Below are positions 1 through 8,130 of a stretch of DNA of 19,511 nt, one piece after another. A program made the translations under genes and the position numbers. Under the pieces are notes generated by a model. That model worked only from the letters and a program-made list of their open reading frames with translations, had not been told where the DNA came from and did not search any database. Positions within the stretch are counted from its first letter, which is position 1. Each line of letters starts with the position of its first letter. This stretch comes from JAFAHZ01 sp035656415 (GTDB taxonomy: Bacteria > Vulcanimicrobiota > Vulcanimicrobiia > Vulcanimicrobiales > Vulcanimicrobiaceae): positions 1-19,511 of the forward strand of contig DASRSM010000081.1 of the NCBI GenBank assembly GCA_035656415.1, in the 5' to 3' direction.

Positions 1-533
1 ACGTCGCCAACGCGATCCTCGACGGAACCGACGCGGTGATGCTCTCGGGCGAGACGGCACGCGGCTTGTACCCCACCGAAGCCGTCCGGATGATGGCCGA
101 GATCGCGCGCGAAGTCGAAAAAGACTACCCGCACCACGTGCTGCGCGACCGGCGCCTGGAGAACATGGCGCCGACGATTGCCATGTCGATCGCCGAAGCC
201 GCCACACGCGCCAGCGACGAGCTGACCATTCCGTACATCGTCACGGGCACGACGACGGGTAACACGGCCCATCACATCGCGGCGTTCCGGCCGCACGCGC
301 GCATCATCGCGCTCACACCGGAGAAAACGGTCGCTCAGCGGCTCTCGCTGCTATGGGGAACCGAATCGATTCTCATCGACACGTACGCGTCGATCGACGT
401 GCTGCTGTACATGACCGAACGTCAAATGGTGCACGCGGGCTTGGTGAGCTCGGGCGACTCCATCGCGTTTACGACCGGCATGCCGGTCGGCGCCGGCGGC
501 ACCAACGTTTTGAAAATCCATCAGATTCCCTAA
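1..533 (+). CDS. pyk: Pyruvate kinase, C-terminal part (5' end outside window)
   Basis: Glycolytic enzyme that converts phosphoenolpyruvate and ADP to pyruvate and ATP in the cytosol. The frame is open from the first base and begins inside the barrel domain at the family signature VANAILDGTDAVMLSGETA, around the end of the active-site region. It then runs through the linker (YPTEAVRMMAEIA) and the whole C-terminal alpha/beta domain to the typical ending GTNVLKIHQIP and a TAA stop. About 176 residues are present, so roughly 300 are missing upstream. The final codons overlap the stop of the convergent recN by four bases, which leaves no room for a terminator. Family assignment is certain; start and allosteric features cannot be seen. 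Confidence 0.96.
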   Translation, partial: VANAILDGTDAVMLSGETARGLYPTEAVRMMAEIAREVEKDYPHHVLRDRRLENMAPTIAMSIAEAATRASDELTIPYIVTGTTTGNTAHHIAAFRPHARIIALTPEKTVAQRLSLLWGTESILIDTYASIDVLLYMTERQMVHAGLVSSGDSIAFTTGMPVGAGGTNVLKIHQIP

Positions 534-2200
534 GCGCGGGTTTTTAGCAACGCTCGAGCGTGCTCGAGCGCGGCGTCGTGCGTCTCACCCGACAGCATGC
601 GCGCCAGCTCTTCTTCACGTTGCGGCGCCGCAGCGATCTCGCGCACCGAGATCGTCGTTTCTTTCTTGTTCTCGCTCTTTTCCAAGACGTAGTGACGGTC
701 GGCCCAAGTGGCCAACTGCGCGAGATGCGTCACGCACATGACTTGGCCGCTGCCGGCAAGCCGGCCGATACGCGCGCCGACGGCGATTGCCGTCGCTCCG
801 CCGATACCCGCATCGATCTCGTCGAACACCAGCGCGTTCGCTTCGCCGCGGGTGCTCGCAAGCACGACGACGAGCGCGAGCAGCACGCGCGATAGCTCGC
901 CGCCGGAGGCAACGCGCGAAAGTGGCCGCGCCGGTTCGCCGGCGTTGGCCGCAAAAAGAAATTCGACGCGCTCGGCACCGCCGGCGCCGACGTTCTCCAT
1001 CGTCGTAAAGGCCGCTTCGAACCGGCCCGAACTCAGCGCAATATCGGAAAACTCGCCAACGACGCGCTTCGAGAGCGCGCTCGCCGCCTTTTTGCGCGAT
1101 GCGGTCAACGTCGCAGCGCGCCGCTTCAGCTCCTCGAGCGCCGCGGCGTTACGCGCTTCCAGCTCGGCGAACCGCCGATCGCGGCCTTCGTACTCCTCGA
1201 CGATCGCACGCGCGCTTTCCGCACGTTCCAGCACCGCTTCGAGCGCCCCACCGTACTTGCGTTTGAGACGATCCAGTACGTCGAGACGCGCGTTGATCGC
1301 TTCGAGCTCGGCGGGATCGTACTCCGTCGCTTCGAGCGAGCGCGCGATCGTCGCGGCGAGATCGACCGCCTCGCTTTGCAGTGCGGTCGCGCGATCGGCG
1401 GATTCGCGCAACTCGGTGCCGACGTCACGTATAGCGGCGAGCGCCGCCGACGCGCTTCCCAGACCGGCTACCGCGCCGGCTTCTTCGTCGGCCAGCGATT
1501 CGTGAGCCGCGCGTAGCGCGCCGGCGACGCGTTCGACGTTGTCGAGATAGTGGCGCCGCTCTTCCAGCCGCGCGTCCTCGCCTGATTGCACGCGCGACCC
1601 CTCGATCTCGCGCAGGGCGAACGCGGCATCTTCGTAGCGCGTTTGCGCGCTGCGATCGTCCCGCTTGACCTCATCGAGCGCCCGGGCGACGTCGGATGCC
1701 TCGGCAAACGCGCGCGCGACGGCACCGCGCTCTTCCAGCGCTTGCGCCCCGCCAAAACGATCGAGCAGTTCCAAATGATATGCGGGCGAGAGCAGCCGCT
1801 GCGCTTCGTGCTGGCCGACGATCTCGGCGATACCGTCGGCGATTTCGCGCGCGTAGCCGGCAGTCGACGGGCGTCCGTTCACGCGAACCGACGAACGTCC
1901 GCCGTCGCTCATCTCGCGCGCGATCGTGCACTCCTCACCGGGATCGACGCCGAATCCATCGGCTTCGAGGCGTTGCGCCAGATCGCCGGACGGCTCGAAC
2001 GCGAGCGCGACGATCGCGCGCGCCGCGCCGCGGCGCACGACGTCGGCCCCCGCTCGCGCGCCCAACGCAAACGTCAGCGCGCCCAGCAGCATCGTCTTGC
2101 CCGAACCGGTCTCGCCGGTAAAGATCGTCGCGCCCGCCGCAAAGTCGACGTCCGCCCGCGCGATCAAGCCGTAGTTTTCGATTTCCAGCCGTCTCAGCAT
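530..2200 (-). CDS. recN: DNA repair protein RecN (SMC-like ATPase)
   Basis: Cytosolic SMC-family ATPase that acts at double-strand breaks during recombinational repair. The 556 residues are the usual family length. At the N-terminus the Walker A motif GETGSGKT is at residues 29-36, directly after the typical opening MLRRLEIENYGLI. Two Ala/Glu/Arg-rich coiled-coil arms fill the middle. The ABC signature SGGELSRV starts at 432, Walker B ALVFDE is at 456-461 followed by the D-loop IDAGIGG, and the switch THLAQLA lies near 491. It is the last gene of the tlyA-nadK-recN operon, 13 bases behind nadK, and its TAG stop overlaps the TAA of the convergent pyruvate kinase. No strong Shine-Dalgarno is seen, so translation may be coupled to nadK. 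Nothing essential is missing. Confidence 0.96.
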   Translation of the reverse strand: MLRRLEIENYGLIARADVDFAAGATIFTGETGSGKTMLLGALTFALGARAGADVVRRGAARAIVALAFEPSGDLAQRLEADGFGVDPGEECTIAREMSDGGRSSVRVNGRPSTAGYAREIADGIAEIVGQHEAQRLLSPAYHLELLDRFGGAQALEERGAVARAFAEASDVARALDEVKRDDRSAQTRYEDAAFALREIEGSRVQSGEDARLEERRHYLDNVERVAGALRAAHESLADEEAGAVAGLGSASAALAAIRDVGTELRESADRATALQSEAVDLAATIARSLEATEYDPAELEAINARLDVLDRLKRKYGGALEAVLERAESARAIVEEYEGRDRRFAELEARNAAALEELKRRAATLTASRKKAASALSKRVVGEFSDIALSSGRFEAAFTTMENVGAGGAERVEFLFAANAGEPARPLSRVASGGELSRVLLALVVVLASTRGEANALVFDEIDAGIGGATAIAVGARIGRLAGSGQVMCVTHLAQLATWADRHYVLEKSENKKETTISVREIAAAPQREEELARMLSGETHDAALEHARALLKTRA

Positions 2201-2213
2201 CAGCGGCTACACG

Positions 2214-3089
2214 TTAACGACGAGGACCCTTGATGGAAACGCCCCAGAGCATCTTCGCTTCGAGCCGCTCGAAGAAGTGCAGCGGCGTCGTGCGCGCAAA
2301 CCGGACCGTTTTCGAATGACGCCTGACCGTGACGCACGATCCGGGATCGATATCGCACAGCACGTCGCCGTCGCACTCCAAATGCGCCTTGGCGATCTCC
2401 GAGTCGCAGCTGATTTCGATTCGCGACGAGGCGGGCACGATCAGCGGACGCGAAAACAGCGTGTGCGGCAGCAACGGCACGACGCCGAACGCATCGACGC
2501 TCGGCGCGATCAGCGATCCGCCGGCCGAAAGGAAATACGCGGTCGAACCGGTCGGCGTCGCAACGCAGATGCCGTCGGCAGGAATCAGCGTAAACTCTTC
2601 GTCGTCGAAGCGCAGCCCGAACGGCACGAGCCTCGAGAACTCGCCCTTGCGAACGACGACGTCGTTGAGCGCAAAAAAACGCCGGCCTTCGTATTCGGCT
2701 TCGAGCGCGCTTCGTTCGTCGATGTACAGACCGCTTTCGAGAAGCTTCGGCAAGCCGGCGACGTCGAGATCGTCTTGGTCGATTTCCGTAAGAAAACCGA
2801 GCCGCCCGGTGTTGATTCCCAACAGCGGAACGTCGCCTTCGATCGCGATTCGTGCCGCACGCAGCAGGGTGCCGTCGCCGCCGACGGTCACCAGCAGCGC
2901 CGAATCTTCGGCCGGCGTGCCGTCGCTATCGATCTCGAGCTGGTCGCGCTGTCCCAAGCAGAGCGTGACCCCGAAGCCGTGGGAGCGGAACTCCGCGGCA
3001 ACGCGAGCGGCAATCGAGCGCGCCGACTCGCGCTCGACGTCCACGTAGAGCGCAATGGCCTTTTTTGCGAGTGCGAGTGGTGCCGTCAT
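2214..3089 (-). CDS. nadK: NAD kinase
   Basis: Phosphorylates NAD to NADP with ATP or polyphosphate and so sets the cytosolic NADP pool. The 291 residues fit the bacterial family. The diagnostic GGDGT is at 70-74, followed by GINTGRLGFLTEI (91-103), the substrate-binding LND at 141-143, and ATPTGSTAYFLSAGG (177-191). The C-terminal beta-sandwich carries the usual PLIVP segment. The ATG start overlaps the tlyA stop as ATGA (3086-3089), a classic coupling arrangement, and recN follows after 13 bases. Linkage tlyA-nadK-recN is conserved in many bacteria. Members of this family are also named ppnK. No oddities are visible. Confidence 0.96.
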   Translation of the reverse strand: MTAPLALAKKAIALYVDVERESARSIAARVAAEFRSHGFGVTLCLGQRDQLEIDSDGTPAEDSALLVTVGGDGTLLRAARIAIEGDVPLLGINTGRLGFLTEIDQDDLDVAGLPKLLESGLYIDERSALEAEYEGRRFFALNDVVVRKGEFSRLVPFGLRFDDEEFTLIPADGICVATPTGSTAYFLSAGGSLIAPSVDAFGVVPLLPHTLFSRPLIVPASSRIEISCDSEIAKAHLECDGDVLCDIDPGSCVTVRRHSKTVRFARTTPLHFFERLEAKMLWGVSIKGPRR

Positions 3090-3892
3090 CGGGCCGGTAG
3101 TTCGGCAAGGACCGCGTCGATTCGTGCGTCGCCGATCGACTCGGTGCCGCGGCGCAGCGCCATGAGAAATTCGCGGTTGCCGGCCGGCCCCTGCAACGGC
3201 GACGCCGCGAGCGCTTCGACGCCTAGACCGAGCTGCTCGAACGCGCCGCGAACCTCGTGCAGAATTGCACGATGCACCACCCGGTCGCGTACGACGCCGC
3301 CGGAACCCAGGCGCTCCCGGCCGGCCTCGAACTGCGGTTTCACCAAAACGACGATGACGCCCGAAGGCCGAAGGTACCGCTCGGCGCGTGCGACGATGGT
3401 TGCCGAAGAAATGAACGACGCGTCGACAACGACGATATCGAAACCGTCCGGAAACGCGTCGTCGGGCAGCAGCCGGAAGTTCGTGCGTTCAATTACCGTT
3501 ACGCGCGGGTCGTTGCGCAGCCGCCAGTCGAGCTGACCGTAGCCGACGTCGACGGCCATTAGGTGCGCCGCACCGCGCTGGAGCAAGCAATCGGTGAAGC
3601 CGCCGGTGGATGCACCAACGTCGAGCGCCTGCGCGCCGCGAACGTCGATTTCGAACGCGTCCAGCGCGTATTCGAGCTTCTCGCCCCCACGGCTGACGAA
3701 TCGGCGCGGCGATTCGACGTCGATCGCGGCCTCCACGCTCACGTTTTGCCCGGCTTTGATAGCGACCGAGCCGTTTACGCGGACGCGGCCTTCCATGATC
3801 AAACTGCGCGCCCGCGCTCGCGAAATGCCCGCGCGATCGGCCACGGCGTTATCTAGACGGATCGATCGTTTGCTCACGCCGGAGCGGCCCAT
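3086..3892 (-). CDS. tlyA: TlyA family rRNA 2'-O-methyltransferase (S4 plus FtsJ-like domains)
   Basis: Predicted S-adenosylmethionine-dependent 2'-O-ribose methyltransferase of rRNA; characterised TlyA proteins modify 16S and/or 23S rRNA, and some family members are called hemolysins. An N-terminal S4 RNA-binding domain covers about residues 8-57 (IRLDNAVADRAGISRARARS). RFVSRGGEKLEYAL follows (64-77), then the SAM-binding DVGASTGGFTD (91-101), DVGYGQ (115-120), VVVDASFIS (154-162) and LVKPQFEAG (183-191). The length of 268 is typical. The ATG at 3892 is used here, but a GTG at 3877 would start the protein at SKRSIRLDN and is equally plausible, since neither start has a clear Shine-Dalgarno. 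It is first in the operon with nadK and recN, and only 22 bases separate it from the divergent acyl-CoA synthetase. Confidence 0.93.
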   Translation of the reverse strand: MGRSGVSKRSIRLDNAVADRAGISRARARSLIMEGRVRVNGSVAIKAGQNVSVEAAIDVESPRRFVSRGGEKLEYALDAFEIDVRGAQALDVGASTGGFTDCLLQRGAAHLMAVDVGYGQLDWRLRNDPRVTVIERTNFRLLPDDAFPDGFDIVVVDASFISSATIVARAERYLRPSGVIVVLVKPQFEAGRERLGSGGVVRDRVVHRAILHEVRGAFEQLGLGVEALAASPLQGPAGNREFLMALRRGTESIGDARIDAVLAELPAR

Positions 3893-3914
3893 CGCATGTC
3901 GTATTTATGCTTCT
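3893..3914. promoter_or_regulatory. 22-bp divergent gap with an AT-rich promoter-like core
   Basis: This is the entire space between the starts of tlyA (-) and the acyl-CoA synthetase (+). It holds an AT-rich stretch, GTATTTATGC at about 3901-3910, in otherwise very GC-rich DNA; read on the other strand it is GCATAAATAC. It could serve as a -10 element in one or both directions. The transcripts would then have very short or no leaders, in line with the absence of a Shine-Dalgarno on either side. The match to a -10 consensus is weak, so this is inference. Confidence 0.25.
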
Positions 3915-5489
3915 ATGCCGGTTCACTTCAAACCGCTCCATCCCGTCGACTTCCTCGTGCGCAGCGCGCACGTCTACCGCGAGAAAACCGGCGTCGTCGA
4001 CGGCGAGGTACGGCGCACGTATCCGGAGATGCTCGAGCGCGTCTACGGCTTTGCGGGAACGCTGCGGCGGCTAGGATTGCGCCCGGGCGACCGCGTCGCG
4101 GTTATCGCGCCGAACGTATCGCAGCTCCTCGAAGCGCACTTCGCGGTGCCGCTCGCGGGCGGCGTTCTCTGCGCGCTCAACATCCGGCTCATGCCCGGCG
4201 AAATCGGCTACATTCTGCGGCATTGCGGCGCGTCGTTCGTCGTTTACGACGGCGAGTTCGAGCCGCTGCTCGAGCAACGCCCGCGCGACGTACGGCTGCT
4301 GCGATTCGGCAATGGAACGCTCGACGCCATGGACTTCGAGCGCGAGCTGTCGTCGACGCCGGCCGAGCCGATCGCGCCGGAGCTGGACGACGAAGACGAC
4401 ACGATTTCGATCAATTATACGAGCGGTACGACCGGCAGCCCCAAAGGCGTGACCTATACGTATCGCGGCGCGTATCTCAACGCGCTCGCGGAGGTTTTTC
4501 ACGCGGGGCTGCGGCCGGAAAGCGTTTATCTATGGACGCTGCCCATGTTTCACTGCAACGGCTGGATCTTTCCGTGGGCCGTTACGGCGGCCGGAGCGCG
4601 GCACGTTTGCTTGCGCAAGATCGATTACGGCCGAGTGCTCGAACTCATCGAAAGCGAAGGCGTAACCCACTTCTGCGCCGCGCCGACGGTACTGGTCGGT
4701 ATCGCCAATCACCCCGGCGTCAAACCGTTCTCGCGCCCGCTGCACGTTACGACGGCCGGCGCTCCGCCGTCGCCGCAAACGATTTTTCAAATGGAAGAGC
4801 TGGGTGCGACGCTCACGCACGTCTACGGACTGACCGAGACGTACGGACCGTTCAGCGTATGCGCGTGGAAGACGGAATGGGATTCGCACGATCCGCATGC
4901 CCGCGCGAAGCTGAAGTCGAGGCAAGGCGTGCCGTTTCATACGTCGGGCGTCGACGATTTGCGCGTCGTCGACGAAGCGATGAACGACGTTCCCGCCGAC
5001 GGTGAGACGCCGGGTGAAATCGTGATGCGCGGCAACAACGTGATGAAGGGATATTACGACGATCCCGACGCGACGGCACACGCGTTTCGCGGGGGATACT
5101 TCCATTCCGGCGACGTCGCGGTGATGCACTCCGACGGCTACATGGAAATCCGGGATCGCGCTAAAGACGTCGTCATCAGCGGCGGCGAGAACGTCTCGAC
5201 GATTCAAGTCGAGAAAACGATCATGGAACACGCGGCCGTACTCGAATGTGCCGTCGTCGCAAAACCCGACGACACGTGGGGCGAGGTTCCCAAAGCATTC
5301 GTGACGCTAAAACCGGGTGCGCAAGCCACGGAAGGCGAGATCATCGCGTTTTGCCGCGAGCGATTACCGGGGTTTAAAACGCCGAAAGCCGTCGAGTTCT
5401 GCGATCTTCCCAAAACGTCGACCGGCAAGATTCAGAAGTTCGTCTTACGCGACCGCGAATGGGCCGGTCGCGACCGAAAGGTGAACTAA
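3915..5489 (+). CDS. AMP-dependent acyl-CoA synthetase (ANL superfamily)
   Basis: Adenylate-forming ligase that activates a carboxylic acid with ATP and transfers it to coenzyme A. The 524 residues carry the P-loop YTSGTTGSPKGV at 168-179, the A5 motif GLTETYGP at 305-312, the hinge region HSGDVAVMHSDGYMEIRDR (397-415) followed by KDVVISGGENVS, and the catalytic lysine K505 in KTSTGKIQK. MFHCNGWIFPW (211-221) is typical of the branch with medium- and long-chain fatty acid, methylmercaptopropionate and plant AAE-type ligases. The exact substrate cannot be read from the sequence. The frame stays open upstream to 3594, but that part is antisense to tlyA. The family-like N-terminus begins at the ATG at 3915. 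It converges with the methyltransferase, with six bases between their stops. It interrupts an otherwise conserved housekeeping cluster. Confidence 0.93.
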   Translation: MPVHFKPLHPVDFLVRSAHVYREKTGVVDGEVRRTYPEMLERVYGFAGTLRRLGLRPGDRVAVIAPNVSQLLEAHFAVPLAGGVLCALNIRLMPGEIGYILRHCGASFVVYDGEFEPLLEQRPRDVRLLRFGNGTLDAMDFERELSSTPAEPIAPELDDEDDTISINYTSGTTGSPKGVTYTYRGAYLNALAEVFHAGLRPESVYLWTLPMFHCNGWIFPWAVTAAGARHVCLRKIDYGRVLELIESEGVTHFCAAPTVLVGIANHPGVKPFSRPLHVTTAGAPPSPQTIFQMEELGATLTHVYGLTETYGPFSVCAWKTEWDSHDPHARAKLKSRQGVPFHTSGVDDLRVVDEAMNDVPADGETPGEIVMRGNNVMKGYYDDPDATAHAFRGGYFHSGDVAVMHSDGYMEIRDRAKDVVISGGENVSTIQVEKTIMEHAAVLECAVVAKPDDTWGEVPKAFVTLKPGAQATEGEIIAFCRERLPGFKTPKAVEFCDLPKTSTGKIQKFVLRDREWAGRDRKVN

Positions 5490-5495
5490 ACCCAC

Positions 5496-6533
5496 CTAAC
5501 TCTTCTTTCGCGCCGCGATCGCCGTCTGAGGCGTCGGCAGCAACGGGCGTTCTTCCGATTCCTCGAATCCGGCCGCCGCGAGCATCCGCTCGAGCTCAGC
5601 CCGCGTATAGGCGTCGCCCTCTTGAGTGTTCGTGAGCATCGTGAACGCAAATCGGGCCGCTATCGGCGGGGTTATGCGATCCTCATTGGGCACGAACTCC
5701 ACGATGACGACTTGCCCCTGCGGTTTGAGCGCGGCCGCGACCTTGCGCAAAAACGTTACGTTGGTGGCTTCGTTGAAGTGATGCAAGAAGTTCGGAACGA
5801 GCACGAGATCGTAGCCCGCTCCGAAATCGACGTCGAACGCATCGCCGGCGACCACTTCGAAGCGTTCGGCGAGCCCGGCCTCTTTGGCGCGTTCCGCCGT
5901 GACGACGAGAACCGGTTTCCAGTCGAGCGCGACGATGCGCGCTTTCGGGTAACGACGCGCAACGGCGAAGCCGAACTCACCGTGTCCCGCGGCAATATCG
6001 AGAACCTTTGCGTCTGCATTTTCGTCGAGGTCGGCAAGTTGCGCAGCGAGCATCGCCGGCAGCGACATAAACGACGCCATCGCGCGCGCGAACACGGGCC
6101 AAAACTCGTGTTCCGGAGCCGTCGTTGCAGCGTCCCTCGTGCCGCCCGCGCGAACGTCTTCGGTCGCACGCTCCGCGTAGCCGACGCTTTGCGGAGACGC
6201 GAGGAACTCGAGAACGGAACCAAGATACGCAGGCGATCGCCGGTCGAGGAACATCGCAGCATCCGGCGCGAGCGCGTAGCTCGAGCCGTCTTTTGTGAGA
6301 AAGCCCAGCGTCGTTAGGTAATCGCATACGATTCGCGCGCCGCGTTCGGCGATTCCGCGCGCCCTCGCGATATCGGCCACCGTGCTGTGCCCCTCGCCGA
6401 TCGCGGTGAAGAGATCGCAGTCGACTGCCGCTTTTAGTGCGAACGTTCTCTGATACGAGAAGGCTGCGTCGATAATTGCTGCGGGAGACGGGGGTTGCCC
6501 GCCGGCACCGACCGGCGACGTCGTTGCGGTCAT
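5496..6533 (-). CDS. Class I SAM-dependent methyltransferase with winged-helix dimerisation domain (O-methyltransferase family 2 type)
   Basis: Predicted small-molecule methyltransferase of 345 residues. The N-terminal part (about 17-95) looks like the helical winged-helix dimerisation domain of plant-type and antibiotic O-methyltransferases: AAFSYQRTFALKAAVDCDLF, then DIARARGIAERGARIVCDYL. The Rossmann SAM-binding domain begins with VLDIAAGHGEFG at 178-187. VALDW at 201-205 contains the acidic residue for the SAM ribose. NFLHHFNE at 248-255 lies where family members carry the catalytic His. VIVEF follows, and a C-terminal TRAELERMLAAAGF. The ATG has a good Shine-Dalgarno (GGAG, five bases upstream). 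It is last in the accB-to-xseB operon, 24 bases after xseB, and may be partly independent. The substrate is unknown; a quinone, polyketide or carotenoid-like target is possible but unsupported. Confidence 0.82.
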   Translation of the reverse strand: MTATTSPVGAGGQPPSPAAIIDAAFSYQRTFALKAAVDCDLFTAIGEGHSTVADIARARGIAERGARIVCDYLTTLGFLTKDGSSYALAPDAAMFLDRRSPAYLGSVLEFLASPQSVGYAERATEDVRAGGTRDAATTAPEHEFWPVFARAMASFMSLPAMLAAQLADLDENADAKVLDIAAGHGEFGFAVARRYPKARIVALDWKPVLVVTAERAKEAGLAERFEVVAGDAFDVDFGAGYDLVLVPNFLHHFNEATNVTFLRKVAAALKPQGQVVIVEFVPNEDRITPPIAARFAFTMLTNTQEGDAYTRAELERMLAAAGFEESEERPLLPTPQTAIAARKKS

Positions 6534-6538
6534 GGTTT

Positions 6539-6542
6539 CTCC
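6539..6542 (-). promoter_or_regulatory. Shine-Dalgarno GGAG of the methyltransferase gene
   Basis: GGAG is followed by AAACC and the ATG at 6533. It supports this start and is one of the few clear ribosome binding sites in the operon; most of the other genes rely on overlap with the gene before. Confidence 0.7.
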
Positions 6543-6557
6543 GATTGCAGGCTCTGC

Positions 6558-6794
6558 TTAAAAGGGGATTTGATCGCCGGCGTCTTTTCCCGCCGGCTGC
6601 GACGTCTCGGACATCGCTTGGTCGATTTGCTCTTGTGCGTTCCTGAGCAGCACTTCGCACTCTCGCGCGAGATTGCGGCCTTCCTTGAAGAGTGCGATCG
6701 CCCGATCGAGCTCGGCGCCCGCCTCGAGCTCTTTGACGATCGCATCGATGCGATCCAACTTCTCTTCGAAGGTTTTTGCTACGCGTTCAGCCAT
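6558..6794 (-). CDS. xseB: Exodeoxyribonuclease VII small subunit
   Basis: Small helical subunit that binds XseA to form the single-strand-specific exonuclease VII. The 78 residues begin with the family pattern FEEKLDRIDAIVKELEAGAE and continue with a long helix, AIALFKEGRNLARECEVLL, which is the typical small-subunit sequence. The ATG at 6794 overlaps the end of xseA by eight bases and has AGGTGA six bases upstream, inside the xseA coding region. The polar C-terminal tail after about residue 60 is variable in the family. The immediate neighbour xseA confirms the assignment. Confidence 0.93.
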   Translation of the reverse strand: MAERVAKTFEEKLDRIDAIVKELEAGAELDRAIALFKEGRNLARECEVLLRNAQEQIDQAMSETSQPAGKDAGDQIPF

Positions 6795-8130
6795 CTTCGC
6801 TCACCTTTTCGACTCGCGCCGTGAGGCTCCCCACGAAGAGCCTCGCTTCGATCTCGTCGCCCCGGACGATTTCGCGCGCATCGCGTAAGGCTCGCCCGGC
6901 CTTCGAAACGATTGCGTATCCGCGCTCGAGCGGTTTGAGCGGATCGTTCAGATCGAGGCGGCTCTGCACGACTTCGACCGCCCGGATCTGTTGGGAAAAG
7001 TAGCGCTCGTTCGCGCGAGAGAGCCGTTCGGCGCGAATTTCGAGCGCGCGCCGCCATTGCGGCAAAGCGCGCGGAGCCCAACTGCGCAGAGCCGACTGAA
7101 GCGCTGTGAGCTGCGTCACGCGGCGCTGCACGCGATTCGACGGATTTTGTGCCAGCAAACGGCGCACGATTGCGTTGAGCCGATCGCTCCGCTTGACGCG
7201 CCAGCGTTCCCAACCGCGCCCGAGCGAGTCGGCGACAACGTCGCTGCGCTGCGCGGCGCGTACGATGATCGACGATACCGCGCGTCTTAGGCGGTCGTGC
7301 TGATCCGCAAGCCTTCGCGTTACCTCAGACCACGAACCCGCGATGTATTCCGCCGCGGCCGTGGGCGTTTTGAAGACCGCGTCGGCGGCTTCGTCGGCGA
7401 GATGCCGATCGCCGGTGTGCCCGATCGCCGTAACGACCGGATATCGTGAACGCACGATCGCGCGAACCACCGGCTCGGTATTGAACGGATACCGGTCCTC
7501 GTACGATCCGCCGCCGCGGAGCACGACGATCGCGTCCACGCGTTGTCGTGCGGCCCGGTCGATAGCATCGGCAATATCGATTTCGGCGCCTTCGCCTTGG
7601 AGGCGGGTTTCGACGAACGAAACCAGCACGTTCGGAGCTTTCTCGCGCAGCGTCGTTTCGAAATCGGCCGCCCCTTTGCCGCGCGCCGAAACGAGCGCTA
7701 CGCGGTGCGGGAAGCGCGGAAACGCGCGCTTTCGCGCGTCGTCGAAAAGCCCTTCGGCTTGCAGCTTCTTGCGAAGCGCTTCGACTTTTGCGGCTAGCGC
7801 CCCGACGCCGAACGGAGCGAGCTCGAGTACGCGCAGCTGATACTCACTGCGCCGCTCCCAAATGCCGACGGGCCCCGTCGCTACGACGGCGACACCGTCG
7901 CTGACCTCCGGAAACGTCTTGGCTTCGCCCGAAAACGCAAAGCAGCGCAACACGGCGCGATCGTCCTTTAAATTAAAGTACACGTTGCCGTTGCTTTGCG
8001 GCTTCCAATCCGAGATTTCGCCGACGACGGCGATGCGGCGTAAGGCCGGCACTTTCTGCTCGACCAATCGTCGTAAGCGATCCGAGAACTGCGAAACGGT
8101 GAGTTGAAGTACCGGCGGCGCTTCGTTCAT
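6787..8130 (-). CDS. xseA: Exodeoxyribonuclease VII large subunit
   Basis: Catalytic subunit of exonuclease VII, which degrades single-stranded DNA into oligonucleotides. With the ATG at 8130 the protein has 447 residues, the usual length. An N-terminal OB fold (about 9-105) contains GEISDWKPQSNGNVYFNLKD. The nuclease domain shows FPRFPHRVALVSARGKGAAD (137-156), the conserved VVLRGGGSYED (202-212) and AIGHTGDRHLADEAAD (235-250). Coiled-coil helices fill the C-terminal half. The frame stays open about 300 bases further upstream, but that sequence is antisense-like and overlaps the PBP gene. The chosen ATG overlaps the PBP stop as ATGA. The usual GHETD of this family reads GHTGD here; the aspartate is kept. 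Confidence 0.94.
   Translation of the reverse strand: MNEAPPVLQLTVSQFSDRLRRLVEQKVPALRRIAVVGEISDWKPQSNGNVYFNLKDDRAVLRCFAFSGEAKTFPEVSDGVAVVATGPVGIWERRSEYQLRVLELAPFGVGALAAKVEALRKKLQAEGLFDDARKRAFPRFPHRVALVSARGKGAADFETTLREKAPNVLVSFVETRLQGEGAEIDIADAIDRAARQRVDAIVVLRGGGSYEDRYPFNTEPVVRAIVRSRYPVVTAIGHTGDRHLADEAADAVFKTPTAAAEYIAGSWSEVTRRLADQHDRLRRAVSSIIVRAAQRSDVVADSLGRGWERWRVKRSDRLNAIVRRLLAQNPSNRVQRRVTQLTALQSALRSWAPRALPQWRRALEIRAERLSRANERYFSQQIRAVEVVQSRLDLNDPLKPLERGYAIVSKAGRALRDAREIVRGDEIEARLFVGSLTARVEKVSEDG

Noticed and set aside
524..546. Possible terminator after pyruvate kinase (CCC...GGG followed by TTTTT)
   Set aside because: The stem has only three base pairs and lies in the recN coding end; too weak to call.
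550..580. Repeated CTCGAG-type palindromes near the end of recN
   Set aside because: They encode the Glu/Arg/Ala-rich C-terminus of recN, and such short palindromes are frequent in this GC-rich sequence.
3594..3914. In-frame upstream extension of the acyl-CoA synthetase by 107 codons
   Set aside because: The extension is antisense to tlyA, is Ser/Arg/Pro-rich and has no counterpart in ligases, which begin near the ATG at 3915.
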